Assembly (NCBI GenBank): GCA_910585415.1
Contig: CAJUDT010000001.1
Coordinates: 79,005-143,004 of the forward strand
DNA from: an uncultured Flavonifractor sp.
Lineage (GTDB): Bacteria; Bacillota; Clostridia; Oscillospirales; Oscillospiraceae
Length of the DNA stretch: 64,000 nt
Direction of reading: 5' to 3'
In this document: positions 18,105 to 28,053 of the stretch, one piece after another
How positions within the stretch are numbered: position 1 is the stretch's first letter
Layout of the letters: each line of letters begins with the position of its first letter
Position numbers and translations under genes: made by a program
Notes under the pieces: generated by a model
What the model was told of the DNA's origin: nothing
The model's input: the letters and a program-made list of their open reading frames with translations, nothing else
Database searches by the model: none

Positions 18105-21100
18105 TCAAAACAGGGTCATCTGGCTAGTCTCCGGCATCCCGTCCAGAGCACCGGCAGCCTTGAGCTGCTCAATGTGGGTCTTGGACACCCTGGGACACGC
18201 GGCGGAAAATTCCTCGATGGAGATGAAGGACTTGCCCACCCGCTGCTCCACGATGGATTGTGCCGCCGACTCACCCAGGCCGGGAATGGACGTAAAGGGC
18301 GGCAAAAGGCTCTTGTGCTCCTTGTCCATCACGAAGTTGACGGACTGGGAGCGGTACAGGTCAATGGGCTCGAAGGTGAAACCCCTCAGGTAGAACTCAT
18401 AGACTACCTCCAGTGTGACCAGCATATCTTCCTCTACGGCGGTCGGCTTTTCCTTGCTGCGAATCTCCCGCATCTTTGCCTTGCACATGTCCATACCCCG
18501 ACACATGCAGGTGGCGTCGAAGGCCTTGGCCCGAATGGAAAAATAGGCGGCATAGAAGGCCAGAGGCTCATGGACCTTGAACCAGGCGATGCGGAAGGCC
18601 ATCATCACATAGGCCACCGCATGGGCCTTGGGGAACAGGTACTTGATTTTTTTGCAGGAGCCGATGTACCAGTCGGGTACCCCCGCCGCTACCATCTCGT
18701 CCTCCGCCCCGTCGGGCAGACCCCTTCCCTTCCGCACGGCCTCCATGATTTTGAAGGACCGCTTCTCCGGCATACCGCAGGAAATGAGGAAAATCATAAT
18801 ATCGTCCCGGCAGCCGATGGCCTGACCGACGGGAATGCCCATATCGACAATCAAATCCTTGGCGTTGCCCAACCACACGTCGGTGCCGTGGGAGAAGCCG
18901 GACAGGCGCACCAGAATGTCGAACTCATGGGGCTGGGTGTCCACCAGCATTCCCCGGACGAAGGAGGTTCCAAATTCCGGGATCGCCACCGCCCCGGTGG
19001 GCCCCAGGATGGGGTCGTCCACAAAGCCCAGCACCTCGGAAGAGGTAAAAATGCTCATGGTCCCCGGGTCGTCCAGGGGGATTTTTTGGGGGTCCACCTC
19101 CGTCAGGTCCTGGAGCATCCGAATCATGGTGGGGTCGTCGTGTCCCAGCATATCCAGCTTCAAGAGGTTGGACTCCATGGAATGATATTCAAAGTGGGTG
19201 GTAATGATGTCTGTCCCCGTGTCGTCGGCGGGGTGCTGCACCGGGCAGAAGTCATAAATTTCCCGGTTCTGGGGGATAACCACCATACCGCCTGGGTGCT
19301 GGCCGGTGGTGCGCTTCACCCCGGTACAGCCCTGAGCCAGACGGTTTTCCTCCGCCCGCGTGGGATTGCCGCCCCGCTCCTCCATGTATTTTTTCACATA
19401 GCCGAAGGCCGTCTTTTCCGCCACGGTGCCGATGGTCCCCGCCCGGAACACATGGGTCTGACCAAAGAGCTCAAAGGTGTACCGGTGGGCGCTGGCCTGA
19501 TATTCGCCGGAAAAATTCAGGTCGATGTCGGGCACCTTGTCGCCGCCGAAGCCCAGGAACGTCTCAAAGGGGATATGAAACCCGTCCTTGGCGTACTGGG
19601 CCCCGCATACGGGGCACACCGCGTCAGGCATATCCGCCCCGCAGCCCGCCCCCAGCTCCTTGGCGGTGTCAAAATCCGAGTGCTTGCAGTTGGGGCAGCG
19701 GTAGTGGGGCGGCAGGGAGTTCACCTCGGTGATACCCGACATGAAGGCCACCAGAGAGGAACCTACCGACCCCCGCGAGCCCACCAGATAGCCATGGTCC
19801 AGGGAGTCCTGCACCAGCTTCTGCGCGGACATGTAAATCACGTCGTACTTGCACTTGATGATATCCCCCAGCTCGGCGTTGATGCGGTCCACCACCAGCT
19901 GAGGGGGCTCATCCCCGTAAAGGGCTTTTGCTTTCTCCCATACCAGCCGGGTCAGCTCCTCGGCGGAGTTCTCAATCTTGGGGGCGAAGAGCCCCTTGGG
20001 CAGGGGGACCACATCCTCACACCAGTCGGCCACCAAATTGGTGTTGCGGACCACCACCTCATAGGCCGTCTCCTTCCCCAGGTACGAAAATTCCTCCAGC
20101 ATCTCCGCCGTCGTCTTGAAGTAAATGGGCAGGCTGGAATCGGCGTCCTCAAAGCCCTTGGAGGCCAGGAGCACATGCCGGTAGATCTCGTCCTCCGGGT
20201 CCAGGAAGTGGACGTCCCCGGTGGCGCACACCGGCTTGCCCAGCTCCTCCCCCAGCTTGACGATGGCCCGGTTGAAGTCCCGCAGCTCCTCCTCCGACCG
20301 CACCAGCCCCTTGCGGAGCATGAACATGTTGTTGCAGATGGGCTGGATTTCCAAAAAATCATACCAGGAGGCGATTCGCTTGAGCTCCTCAAAATCCTTG
20401 CGGCCCACCACCGCGCTGTAAAGCTCTCCCGCCTCACAGGCAGAGCCCAGAATCAGCCCCTCCCGATAGCGGTTGATGACGCTTTTGGGCATGATGGGGT
20501 AACGCTTAAAATGCTCCAAGTGGGCCTCGGAAATCAGCCGGTACAGATTGCGCAGGCCCAGCTGATTCCTGGCCAGTACAATCAGGTGCTTGGGCTGGCG
20601 GCGGGCCTTGCCCTGGCCCCGCAGGAGGGTCATGGCGGGGTTAATCTGCTGGAGGGTATGCACGCCCTGGTCCTCCAGCATCTTGAAAAAAGGGGTGAGC
20701 ATGTAGGCCACCGTGGCCGCGTCGTCATAGGCCCGGTGGTGGTTGAACGCGGGCAGGTTCAAATGCCCCGCCACAATGTCCAGCTTGTGCTTACTCAGCT
20801 GGGGCAGGAGGTTTTGCGCCAGAATCAGGGTATCAATGGAGGTGTTTGTAAACGCCCTCCCCATCCTCCGGCACCCGGCGGCAATGAATCCCATGTCAAA
20901 ATCCGCGTTGTGGGCGGCTAGAGGCCGGTCCCCGGCGAAGTCCAGAAAGGCGCGGATGGCCCCGGCCTGGGAGGGGGCCCCCCGAAGCATGGCGTCGGTG
21001 ATTCCGGTGAGCTCGGTAATTTCCCGGGACAGGGGGCGCTCCGGGTCGGCAAAGGTGGAGAATTGCTCCGTTACTTCTCCGTTACGGAGAATCACCGCGC

Positions 21101-22211
21101 CAATCTCGGTAATCACATCCCGGCGGTTGTCCAGACCGGTGGTTTCAATGTCAAAGCAGACGATTTCCTCTGTAAAGTCTTGCTCCTTGTCACCATGAAC
21201 CACCACCCGGTCGTCCACGTCGTTGATGTAGTAGGCCTCCACACCGTAAAGTACCTTAATGTTCTTGGCGGAATGCCACGCGTCCGGGAAGGCCTGGGCA
21301 ACACCGTGGTCAGTAATGGCAATGGCCCGATGGCCCCAGCTCTCCGCCCGCTTGACCACGTTCTTGTCCGGCCCCGCCTTGGGGGAAACCTGGGTCAGGG
21401 CGTCCATGGAGGACATAGTGGTGTGTAGGTGGAGCTCCACCCGCTTTTCCGGTGCGTCGTCGGTTTTCAGGACCCGCTTGCCCTCCATGATGGCGTAGGG
21501 CTCCAGCACCATGTCCCCGGTGAAGCGGTCAATGTTCAGCTTGCCCTGTACATGCAGATGCTGGCCCTTTTTCACCCCGTCCACAATGGACTTCCCCTCG
21601 TCGCCGGGGAAGAATTTGGAGACGCGCACCGAACCGGTGTAGTCGGTCATGTCGAAGCAGACCACCCACGCGCCGCGCTTTTTCAGCTCCCGGTGGTCTA
21701 CGGCGAACACGTCCCCCTCCACAACAACGGTCCCCATGTCCAGCTCCAGACTGCCCATGGGAAAGGGGTCCTTTTTTACCTCATGCCGCCCATAGATGAG
21801 CTTTCCCTTTGTCTTGGAGCCCGCTTTTTTCCCGGCGGGCTGGGCGACCTTGAGTTTCTTCAGGGCCTCCCGGCGGAGGGCCTCCGTCCGCGCGAAGGGG
21901 TCCTCATCCACCGGCACCGGAGCCGGCTCCGGTGTCTCCGCGGCGGCAATCCGCTCAATTTTAGCCGGCGGCTCTTTTGGCTGAAACTCCAGCGCCACCC
22001 GCTCCACCCGGTAAGCCAGGGCGATACTGCGCTCCAGCGCCTCCTGCTCCGCCGGAAGGGGCAGGGAGGCGCACTCCACCACCGCCCGAATAGAGCGGGC
22101 GCTTTTGTCAATCACAGCCTGCGTCACCAGCAGCTTTTCCGCCAGCTCCGCCAGCATTTCCCCCGGCGTCCAGGCGGAAAACAGCTTCAAAAATGGTATC
22201 TTCTGCGACAT
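18105..22211 (-). CDS. polC: DNA polymerase III alpha subunit, Gram-positive PolC type
   Basis: A 1368-residue replicative polymerase (B. subtilis PolC is 1437). In order: an N-terminal region, an OB fold (about 155-245), a split PHP domain starting HLHTTMSSMDAL (about 261), a DEDD proofreading exonuclease starting VCFDIETTGLDN (about 351), then the second PHP half and the polymerase domain. Four cysteines (CPNC...CPVC) lie in the zinc region, and PDIDLNFSGEYQ with KLDMLGHDDPTM marks the active site. The start is adjacent to the stop of the small gene upstream (GATAAATG). Last gene of the operon from pyrH. Confidence 0.98.
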   Translation of the reverse strand: MSQKIPFLKLFSAWTPGEMLAELAEKLLVTQAVIDKSARSIRAVVECASLPLPAEQEALERSIALAYRVERVALEFQPKEPPAKIERIAAAETPEPAPVPVDEDPFARTEALRREALKKLKVAQPAGKKAGSKTKGKLIYGRHEVKKDPFPMGSLELDMGTVVVEGDVFAVDHRELKKRGAWVVCFDMTDYTGSVRVSKFFPGDEGKSIVDGVKKGQHLHVQGKLNIDRFTGDMVLEPYAIMEGKRVLKTDDAPEKRVELHLHTTMSSMDALTQVSPKAGPDKNVVKRAESWGHRAIAITDHGVAQAFPDAWHSAKNIKVLYGVEAYYINDVDDRVVVHGDKEQDFTEEIVCFDIETTGLDNRRDVITEIGAVILRNGEVTEQFSTFADPERPLSREITELTGITDAMLRGAPSQAGAIRAFLDFAGDRPLAAHNADFDMGFIAAGCRRMGRAFTNTSIDTLILAQNLLPQLSKHKLDIVAGHLNLPAFNHHRAYDDAATVAYMLTPFFKMLEDQGVHTLQQINPAMTLLRGQGKARRQPKHLIVLARNQLGLRNLYRLISEAHLEHFKRYPIMPKSVINRYREGLILGSACEAGELYSAVVGRKDFEELKRIASWYDFLEIQPICNNMFMLRKGLVRSEEELRDFNRAIVKLGEELGKPVCATGDVHFLDPEDEIYRHVLLASKGFEDADSSLPIYFKTTAEMLEEFSYLGKETAYEVVVRNTNLVADWCEDVVPLPKGLFAPKIENSAEELTRLVWEKAKALYGDEPPQLVVDRINAELGDIIKCKYDVIYMSAQKLVQDSLDHGYLVGSRGSVGSSLVAFMSGITEVNSLPPHYRCPNCKHSDFDTAKELGAGCGADMPDAVCPVCGAQYAKDGFHIPFETFLGFGGDKVPDIDLNFSGEYQASAHRYTFELFGQTHVFRAGTIGTVAEKTAFGYVKKYMEERGGNPTRAEENRLAQGCTGVKRTTGQHPGGMVVIPQNREIYDFCPVQHPADDTGTDIITTHFEYHSMESNLLKLDMLGHDDPTMIRMLQDLTEVDPQKIPLDDPGTMSIFTSSEVLGFVDDPILGPTGAVAIPEFGTSFVRGMLVDTQPHEFDILVRLSGFSHGTDVWLGNAKDLIVDMGIPVGQAIGCRDDIMIFLISCGMPEKRSFKIMEAVRKGRGLPDGAEDEMVAAGVPDWYIGSCKKIKYLFPKAHAVAYVMMAFRIAWFKVHEPLAFYAAYFSIRAKAFDATCMCRGMDMCKAKMREIRSKEKPTAVEEDMLVTLEVVYEFYLRGFTFEPIDLYRSQSVNFVMDKEHKSLLPPFTSIPGLGESAAQSIVEQRVGKSFISIEEFSAACPRVSKTHIEQLKAAGALDGMPETSQMTLF

Positions 22212-22466
22212 TTATCCTCGATTCTCCTTTGTCCAAGGCTCGTCCGCAACAAACAGAATCACATCCGAGTGCTCCCGGTTCCACTCCATGCACCAATCCC
22301 GCCAGTGCTGGTGGTCCCCTTCCTCAGCGGAGGGGTCACGGTCCCGAAAGCTCTGGAGCATGGCAATCAGCTCGTTCAGCTCATCTCGGGTGCAGACCAG
22401 GGAGGCCTCCCGCAGGACCTGGGGCCGCTCCGCCCCGCTGTCCCACGCATATCCAAAGGCCAGCAC
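22212..22466 (-). CDS. Small conserved-looking protein between ispG and polC
   Basis: An 84-residue acidic protein with many Trp (WDS, HWRDWCMEW, PWTKE) and no membrane segment or metal motif. No family is recognised. Its stop abuts the polC start and it begins 12 bases after ispG, so it is embedded in an essential operon and co-translated with polC. Codon use looks like its neighbours, arguing that it is a real gene. Confidence 0.7.
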   Translation of the reverse strand: MLAFGYAWDSGAERPQVLREASLVCTRDELNELIAMLQSFRDRDPSAEEGDHQHWRDWCMEWNREHSDVILFVADEPWTKENRG

Positions 22467-22478
22467 GCAAATCCCCCC

Positions 22479-23516
22479 TTAAAGCGCGTCAATGAGCTGA
22501 AACAGCTCATCCACCAGCGCCCCCTGGGGGACCTTTTTCACAATCTCCCCCTTGCGGAAGAGCAGGCCCTCGCCGTCGCCTCCGGCGATGCCCACGTCAG
22601 CGGCGGAGGCCTCGCCGGGGCCGTTGACCGCGCACCCCATCACCGCCACGGTAATGGGCTTATGTACCTCCCGCAGGCGTTCCTCTACCTGCTCCGCCAG
22701 ACCAATTAAATCAATGCGGGTCCGCCCGCAGGTGGGGCAAGCAATCAAATTGGGCTCCCCCTCCGCCAAACCCACAGCTTTCAAAATGTCCTTGGCGGCA
22801 TAAATTTCCTCCACCGGGTCGGCGGACAGGGAGACCCGCAGGGTATCCCCTATCCCCAGGGCCAGCAGGCCCCCAATACCCACGGCAGATTTTAGAGTCC
22901 CCATGCGCAGAGTACCCGTCTCGGTGACCCCAAGGTGTAACGGATAATCGCTTGTCTGTGCCATCAGCCGGTAGGCCGCCATGGTCACCGGCACACCGGA
23001 GGATTTCAGGGACACGCAGATGTCATGAAAATCGTACCGCTCCAGAAGGGCAATGTGCCCCATAGCCGACTCCACCAGGGCCTCCGCCGTCACGCCGCCG
23101 TATTTGGCCAAAATGGGCTTTTCCAGGGAGCCTCCATTGACCCCGATGCGAATGGGCACGCCCTTTTGACGGCAGGCGTCCGCCACCGCCTTCACCCGGT
23201 CCGCGCCGCCGATGTTGCCGGGGTTGATGCGCACCTTGTCACATCCAGCGGCCACACATTCCAGGGCCAGCTTATAATCGAAATGAATATCCACCACCAG
23301 AGGTATGCCAATCTGCTCCCGAATGGCGCCAACCGCCCTGGCTGCGGCCATATCGGGCACCGCCGCCCGGACAATCTGACACCCGGCTGCCTCCAGCCGC
23401 TTGATTTGGGCCACGGTGGCCCCAACGTCGCTGGTGGGTGTATTGGTCATCGACTGAATGGTGACCGGCGCGCCCCCGCCGATGGGGATGCCGCCCGCTA
23501 AAATCCGCTTTGTCAT
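22479..23516 (-). CDS. ispG: 4-hydroxy-3-methylbut-2-en-1-yl diphosphate synthase
   Basis: A 345-residue enzyme of the MEP pathway. It carries the N-terminal barrel ([14 protein letters not shown]) and the C-terminal iron-sulfur part with CPTCGR and [10 protein letters not shown], the three cysteines that hold the [4Fe-4S] cluster. It reduces MEcPP to HMBPP, using ferredoxin or flavodoxin in anaerobes. It follows rseP and dxr, the latter a step of the same pathway. Confidence 0.97.
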   Translation of the reverse strand: MTKRILAGGIPIGGGAPVTIQSMTNTPTSDVGATVAQIKRLEAAGCQIVRAAVPDMAAARAVGAIREQIGIPLVVDIHFDYKLALECVAAGCDKVRINPGNIGGADRVKAVADACRQKGVPIRIGVNGGSLEKPILAKYGGVTAEALVESAMGHIALLERYDFHDICVSLKSSGVPVTMAAYRLMAQTSDYPLHLGVTETGTLRMGTLKSAVGIGGLLALGIGDTLRVSLSADPVEEIYAAKDILKAVGLAEGEPNLIACPTCGRTRIDLIGLAEQVEERLREVHKPITVAVMGCAVNGPGEASAADVGIAGGDGEGLLFRKGEIVKKVPQGALVDELFQLIDAL

Positions 23517-23526
23517 ATATTTTCTC

Positions 23527-24600
23527 CTACAGCAGCTTCATCACGTCGCTGACGGCGACCACCACCATCAGTCCAATTAGACAGAAAAAGCCCGCCATGT
23601 TTACATAGCCCAGGTATTTGGGGTCAATGCGCTTCCGGGTAATCAAATGCCACAGGCCGTCCACCGCCAGGAACAAAATCTGTCCCCCGTCCAGGGCCGG
23701 AATGGGCAGCAGGTTCATGACCGCAAGGTTAATGGCAATGAAGGACACGAACTCCAGAATATTGCGGGCCGCACCGGCAAAGCCGCCGGCTTGTGCGCCC
23801 GCCTGGCCCATTTCTCCCATCATGTCCACAATGCCGATGGGCCCGGACATGTCCCGCACGCTCACCGAGCCGGAAAGCAGGTCCCCCAGACTCAGCCACA
23901 CCATACGCACGTAGTCAATGGCCTGATACCAGGCGTATTTCAGCCGCCCGGCTATCCCGACTTTCTCCACCACGCCGATATAAATCCCGCGCCTTTGAAC
24001 CTCGTTTCCGTTTTCATCCACCAGGGTCCGCACGGGGATGGAGAAGCCGTTCAGCGCAATGCGCGCCCCGTCCCGCTCCACCTCCAGGTCCACCACGTCC
24101 CCGGCCCGGCCCAGATACAGGAGGGCGTCGGAGTTGAAATAAATGCGGTGGCCGTCCACCCGGTAAATCCGGTCCCCCGGCAGAAGCCCCGCCGCCTGTA
24201 AATCCTCCGCGCCGCTCATGTATCCCCGAATCACCGGGGCCGCAATGCCCTCGGTCTGCGCAAAGAGGAACAGAATCAGCAGCACACCGGCTACGAAGTT
24301 GAAGAAGGCCCCCGCCGCCAGAATAATCAGCCGCTTCCATGCGGGCTTATTGCCAAAGGCCCTTGGGTCGTCGGAATCCTCTCCCTCCCCCTCCATTGCG
24401 CAGAAGCCGCCAATGGGAAAGGCCCGCAGAGAGTAGAGCGTCTCCCCCTTCTCTCTGGAGAGCAGCTTGGGGCCCATGCCAATGGCAAACTCGTTGACCC
24501 GCACGCCCAGAGATTTGGCGGCAATGAAGTGCCCGAACTCGTGGATTGCAATGAGCGCCCCGAACATGAGCACGGCAATGAAGATATACAAAATGGTCAT
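23527..24600 (-). CDS. rseP: Site-2 zinc metalloprotease
   Basis: A 357-residue membrane protease. The zinc motif HEFGH sits in the first membrane helix (about residue 20), a PDZ domain lies in the middle ([24 protein letters not shown]), and the second metal site [10 protein letters not shown] is in the third helix. RseP/RasP cuts membrane-embedded anti-sigma factors and signal peptides. It could process the anti-sigma factor at 1885-2580, but that is inference only. Confidence 0.96.
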   Translation of the reverse strand: MTILYIFIAVLMFGALIAIHEFGHFIAAKSLGVRVNEFAIGMGPKLLSREKGETLYSLRAFPIGGFCAMEGEGEDSDDPRAFGNKPAWKRLIILAAGAFFNFVAGVLLILFLFAQTEGIAAPVIRGYMSGAEDLQAAGLLPGDRIYRVDGHRIYFNSDALLYLGRAGDVVDLEVERDGARIALNGFSIPVRTLVDENGNEVQRRGIYIGVVEKVGIAGRLKYAWYQAIDYVRMVWLSLGDLLSGSVSVRDMSGPIGIVDMMGEMGQAGAQAGGFAGAARNILEFVSFIAINLAVMNLLPIPALDGGQILFLAVDGLWHLITRKRIDPKYLGYVNMAGFFCLIGLMVVVAVSDVMKLL

Positions 24601-24621
24601 AAACGGCCTCCTTGATTGGGG

Positions 24622-25767
24622 CTATGCCCCTGGGTACGCCAGCGCGGCGGCACGGGCGGCGGCGTCTGCGGTCAGCACGTCCTCCAAAGCGGGCTTCTGC
24701 ACCACCGCCGTCCGCTCCAGCGCCCAGGCCACCCGCTCCGCAATCTCCCCGAAGGGAATCCTCCCCTCCAGGAAGAGGCCCACCGCCGCCTCGTTGGCCC
24801 CGTTGAGCACCGCTGTGGCGGTTCCTCCGGTTTTCGCCGCCGCCAGGGCCAGGGACAGGCACGGAAAGGCCTCATAATCCGGTTCCTGGAAGGTCAGGGG
24901 CGGACAATGGAGCAGGTCCAGAGTCTGCGCCGGTCCCGGCACCCGCTCCGGCCAGGTGAGGGCATACTGAATGGGTAGGCGCATGTCCGGCGCGCCCAGC
25001 TGCGCCAATACTGCGTTATCACAGTATTCCACCAGGGAGTGAATGATACTCTCCCGGTGGACCACGATGGAAATTTTTTCGGGGGGCATCCGGTACAGCC
25101 GCATAGCCTCGATGAATTCCAGCCCCTTGTTCATGAGGGTAGCCGAGTCCACGGTAATCTTGGCCCCCATGGACCAGTTGGGGTGCTTGAGGGCCTGCTC
25201 CCGGGTGGCGTGATAGACGGCCTCCCGGTTCATCCCGAAAAAGGGACCCCCTGAGGCTGTGAGGATTAAGCGCTTAACCTCTCCGTGGCTCCGGCACCCC
25301 TGAAGGCACTGAAACAACGCGGAGTGTTCCGAATCCACCGGCAGCAGCTCCGCCCCCCGGCGGTCCGCCGCCTCCATAACCAGCTCCCCGGCGCACACGA
25401 GCGTCTCCTTGTTGGCCAGAGCCACCCGCTTTCCCGCCTCCAGCGCTGCCAGTGTGGGCCGCAGGCCCACCATACCCACCACGGCGGTGAGCACCGTGTC
25501 CGCTTCCTCCAGGGAGGCGGCCTCCAAGAGTCCCTCCATGCCGGAGGCCACCCGCACCGGGGTATCGGCCAGACGCACCCGCAGGCCGGCGGCGGCGCGC
25601 TCGTCCATCATCACCGCCAGCCTGGGACCAAACCGGCGGCACTGCTCTTCCAGCCGCGCCTCGTCCCGGTTGGCGGTCAGCGCGGCCGCAGTCATGCCGC
25701 AGGCGGCAATCACTTCCAATGACTGCCGCCCGATGGAGCCGGTAGAACCCAGCAATGAAATTGTCAT
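24622..25767 (-). CDS. dxr: 1-deoxy-D-xylulose 5-phosphate reductoisomerase
   Basis: A 381-residue MEP-pathway enzyme that converts DXP to MEP with NADPH. The N-terminal GSTGSIG is the nucleotide-binding loop; LPVDSEHSA, TASGGPF and MGAKITVDSATLMNKGLE are the metal- and substrate-binding motifs. The ATG at 25767 follows GGGAGGTGAG and overlaps the end of cdsA. Confidence 0.98.
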   Translation of the reverse strand: MTISLLGSTGSIGRQSLEVIAACGMTAAALTANRDEARLEEQCRRFGPRLAVMMDERAAAGLRVRLADTPVRVASGMEGLLEAASLEEADTVLTAVVGMVGLRPTLAALEAGKRVALANKETLVCAGELVMEAADRRGAELLPVDSEHSALFQCLQGCRSHGEVKRLILTASGGPFFGMNREAVYHATREQALKHPNWSMGAKITVDSATLMNKGLEFIEAMRLYRMPPEKISIVVHRESIIHSLVEYCDNAVLAQLGAPDMRLPIQYALTWPERVPGPAQTLDLLHCPPLTFQEPDYEAFPCLSLALAAAKTGGTATAVLNGANEAAVGLFLEGRIPFGEIAERVAWALERTAVVQKPALEDVLTADAAARAAALAYPGA

Positions 25768-25771
25768 GGAC

Positions 25772-26599
25772 TCACCTCCCAATGGCGGGCAGGGTACGAA
25801 TCAGCAGTTCCATCAGCGGCGCGCAGAAAATCACACTGTCAAACCGGTCCAAAATCCCCCCATGCCCCGGCAGGAGGTTGCCAAAGTCCTTGATGCCATA
25901 CTCCCGCTTGATGGAGGAAAAGGACAAATCCCCCAGCTGAGACACCACACTGCCCAAGCCGCCATAGAGGGCCAGACGCAGGTAATCCACCTGATACTGA
26001 AACAGCAGGCGCAGGCCCGCGCCGTACAGGACGGTACACACCACCGCGCCCAGCAGACCGCCAACGGCCCCCTCCACCGTCTTTTTGGGCGAGAGGGACG
26101 GGGCCAGCTTGTGCTTGCCAAAGGCCATACCCGCAAAAAGGGCGAAGGCGTCACTGACAAAGGCGGCAATCAGGGGGAGAATGATAAGGCTCCGCCACAG
26201 GTCCTCCATCAGCCGGATCCGCAGGAAGGAGGACAGGAAAAAGGGCACAAATACCGACAGGAAAAAAGCGCCCCCCATTTTCTCCAGTCCAATCCGGCCC
26301 CGGCTGGCGATGGCCTCGCTGAACAGCAGAATGACGTACAGAAACAGCCCCCACAGGGCGGGCAGCGCCTGCCCGTCATAGAACACCCAAAAGGGAATCA
26401 GTCCCGCCAGAAGGATGGAGTAGCCGGAAATGCGGGGGTGCTTCAAAAAGCTGGTGGACCAGAGGGCCTCATGGACCGCCAGCATGGAGATAACCGCGAT
26501 GGCAATGGGCAGGACAATGGGCCAGCCCGGAGATACGCCATAAATCATCCACAGCAGCAGCGGAATTGAAATCACCGCAACCATTACTCGCTGAACCAC
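25772..26599 (-). CDS. cdsA: Phosphatidate cytidylyltransferase
   Basis: A 275-residue membrane enzyme making CDP-diacylglycerol from CTP and phosphatidate. About eight hydrophobic helices are present, and the family signature appears near the C-terminus: SIKREYGIKDFGNLLPGHGGILDRFDS. The GTG at 26599 follows GGAGGTG and overlaps the uppS stop by one base. Position after uppS is the usual Gram-positive order. Confidence 0.97.
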   Translation of the reverse strand: MVQRVMVAVISIPLLLWMIYGVSPGWPIVLPIAIAVISMLAVHEALWSTSFLKHPRISGYSILLAGLIPFWVFYDGQALPALWGLFLYVILLFSEAIASRGRIGLEKMGGAFFLSVFVPFFLSSFLRIRLMEDLWRSLIILPLIAAFVSDAFALFAGMAFGKHKLAPSLSPKKTVEGAVGGLLGAVVCTVLYGAGLRLLFQYQVDYLRLALYGGLGSVVSQLGDLSFSSIKREYGIKDFGNLLPGHGGILDRFDSVIFCAPLMELLIRTLPAIGR

Positions 26600-27351
26600 T
26601 AGACACCTCCAAACCGGCGGGAGCGGCTCTGATAGGCCGCCAGCGCCCGGTGCAGTTCGTCCTTGGAAAAGTCAGGCCACAGGGCCTCGGTAAAATAGAA
26701 CTCGGCGTAGGCCGACTGCCACAGGAGAAAATTGGACAGCCGCTGTTCCCCGCTGGGCCGGATTACCAAATCCGGGTCGGGCACCCCGGCGGAATCAAGG
26801 TACTGTCCAAAAGTCTCCTCGTCCAGGAAGCCGGGGGCCGTCTCCCCTGCCGCGCAGGCGGCGGCAAAGGCCCGGACTCCCCGCAAAATCTCGTCCCGGC
26901 CTCCGTAATTGAGGCAGATGTTCACCTGAACCCCCTCGTAGTGCCGGGAAATTTCCTCCGTCTGAGCGCACAAGTCTCGCAGCTCCTGACTCAGGGGGGA
27001 CAGGTCCCCGAAAAATTTCATCTTGACCCGGTCCCGCTCCATCTTGCCGATGGCCTCCACCAGATACTGTTTCAGCAGGCCCATAATGGCGGAAACCTCT
27101 TCCTGCGGGCGGCTCCAATTCTCGGTGGAGAAGGCGTACACCGTCAGGTACTCCAGGCCGATTTCCTTGCAGTAGGTAGCGATGGTGCGAAAGTTCTCCG
27201 CCCCTGCGGCGTGGCCCGCCGTCCGGGGGAGGCCCCGCTTTTTTGCCCAACGGCCGTTTCCGTCCATAATGATGGCGATATGCCGGGGCAGATGTGCAAA
27301 GTCCACCGAAGCGGAACGGTGCTTGCTCGATTTATGAAAAAACATACCCAT
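26599..27351 (-). CDS. uppS: Undecaprenyl diphosphate synthase (cis-prenyltransferase)
   Basis: A 250-residue protein with the full set of cis-prenyltransferase motifs: HIAIIMDGNGRWA (catalytic Asp), TVYAFSTENW, and DLVIRPSGEQRLSNFLLWQ near the end. It makes the C55 lipid carrier for cell-wall synthesis from products of the MEP genes in the same operon. Confidence 0.98.
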   Translation of the reverse strand: MGMFFHKSSKHRSASVDFAHLPRHIAIIMDGNGRWAKKRGLPRTAGHAAGAENFRTIATYCKEIGLEYLTVYAFSTENWSRPQEEVSAIMGLLKQYLVEAIGKMERDRVKMKFFGDLSPLSQELRDLCAQTEEISRHYEGVQVNICLNYGGRDEILRGVRAFAAACAAGETAPGFLDEETFGQYLDSAGVPDPDLVIRPSGEQRLSNFLLWQSAYAEFYFTEALWPDFSKDELHRALAAYQSRSRRFGGV

Positions 27352-27372
27352 ACCCTGAACCTAATGAAGATA

Positions 27373-27455
27373 AGAACCTGTATTCATAGGCGGGGGATGC
27401 CGGATGGGCAAAAGACCCGGCCAGACGGCGTCAAACGCCTGTGAATACAGGTTCT
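27373..27455. repeat. Long imperfect inverted repeat in the frr-uppS gap
   Basis: Two 20-base arms (AGAACCTGTATTCATAGGCG and CGCCTGTGAATACAGGTTCT, one mismatch that can form G-U) enclose 43 GC-rich bases. There is no T-tract, so it does not look like a terminator. It may be a dispersed repeat or small MITE, or an RNA-stability hairpin within the operon. Confidence 0.8.
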
Positions 27456-27497
27456 AGGGGTGCGGGACACGGTAAGGTCCCGCACCGCAGGCAGTCC

Positions 27498-28052
27498 TTA
27501 GACTGCCATCAGCTCCGTCTCTTTCTTGGCGGTGAGGTCGTCAATCTGCTTGCAGCGCTTCTCAGTCATATCCTGAAGCTCTTTTTCCAGCTCTTTCCGG
27601 TCGTCCTCGGTAATCTCGCTCTTCTTCTCCAGAGCCTTGAGCTTATCCATCGCGTCCCGGCGGATGTTGCGGATGGCCACCTTGCCCCCCTCGCCGTACT
27701 TGCGGACCTGCTTGGTCAGCTCCCGGCGGCGCTCCTCGGTGAGCTGGGGGAAGGACAGGCGAATCACCCGGCCGTCATTCTGGGGGTTGATGCCCAAATC
27801 AGAGGTCTGAATGGCCTTCTCAATGGGCTTGAGCAGCTTGTTATCCCAAGGCTGAATCATCAGGCTCCGGGGGTCGGGAGAGGAAATGGTGGCCACCTGA
27901 TTGATGGGGGTGGGGGTCCCGTAGTAGTCCACGGCAATCTTATCCAGCACAGCGGCGTTGGCCCGCCCGGCCCGGACACTGGCGAAGTCGCTGACAACCA
28001 CATCAACGGTCTTTTTCATTTTTTCATCATAGGGTTTGTTGAGTTCATTCAT
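27498..28052 (-). CDS. frr: Ribosome recycling factor
   Basis: A 184-residue protein, the standard size, with the DFASVRAGRANAAVLDKI start motif, YYGTPTPINQVATI and the C-terminal helices with KKETELMAV. It splits post-termination ribosomes with EF-G. The Met at 28052 follows AGGAGG and lies one base past the end of pyrH. Confidence 0.98.
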   Translation of the reverse strand: MNELNKPYDEKMKKTVDVVVSDFASVRAGRANAAVLDKIAVDYYGTPTPINQVATISSPDPRSLMIQPWDNKLLKPIEKAIQTSDLGINPQNDGRVIRLSFPQLTEERRRELTKQVRKYGEGGKVAIRNIRRDAMDKLKALEKKSEITEDDRKELEKELQDMTEKRCKQIDDLTAKKETELMAV

Positions 28053-28053
28053 C

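Noticed and set aside
18057..20921. Long open frame on the plus strand (about 950 codons) opposite polC
   Set aside because: Antisense shadow of polC caused by high GC; no ribosome site or domain.
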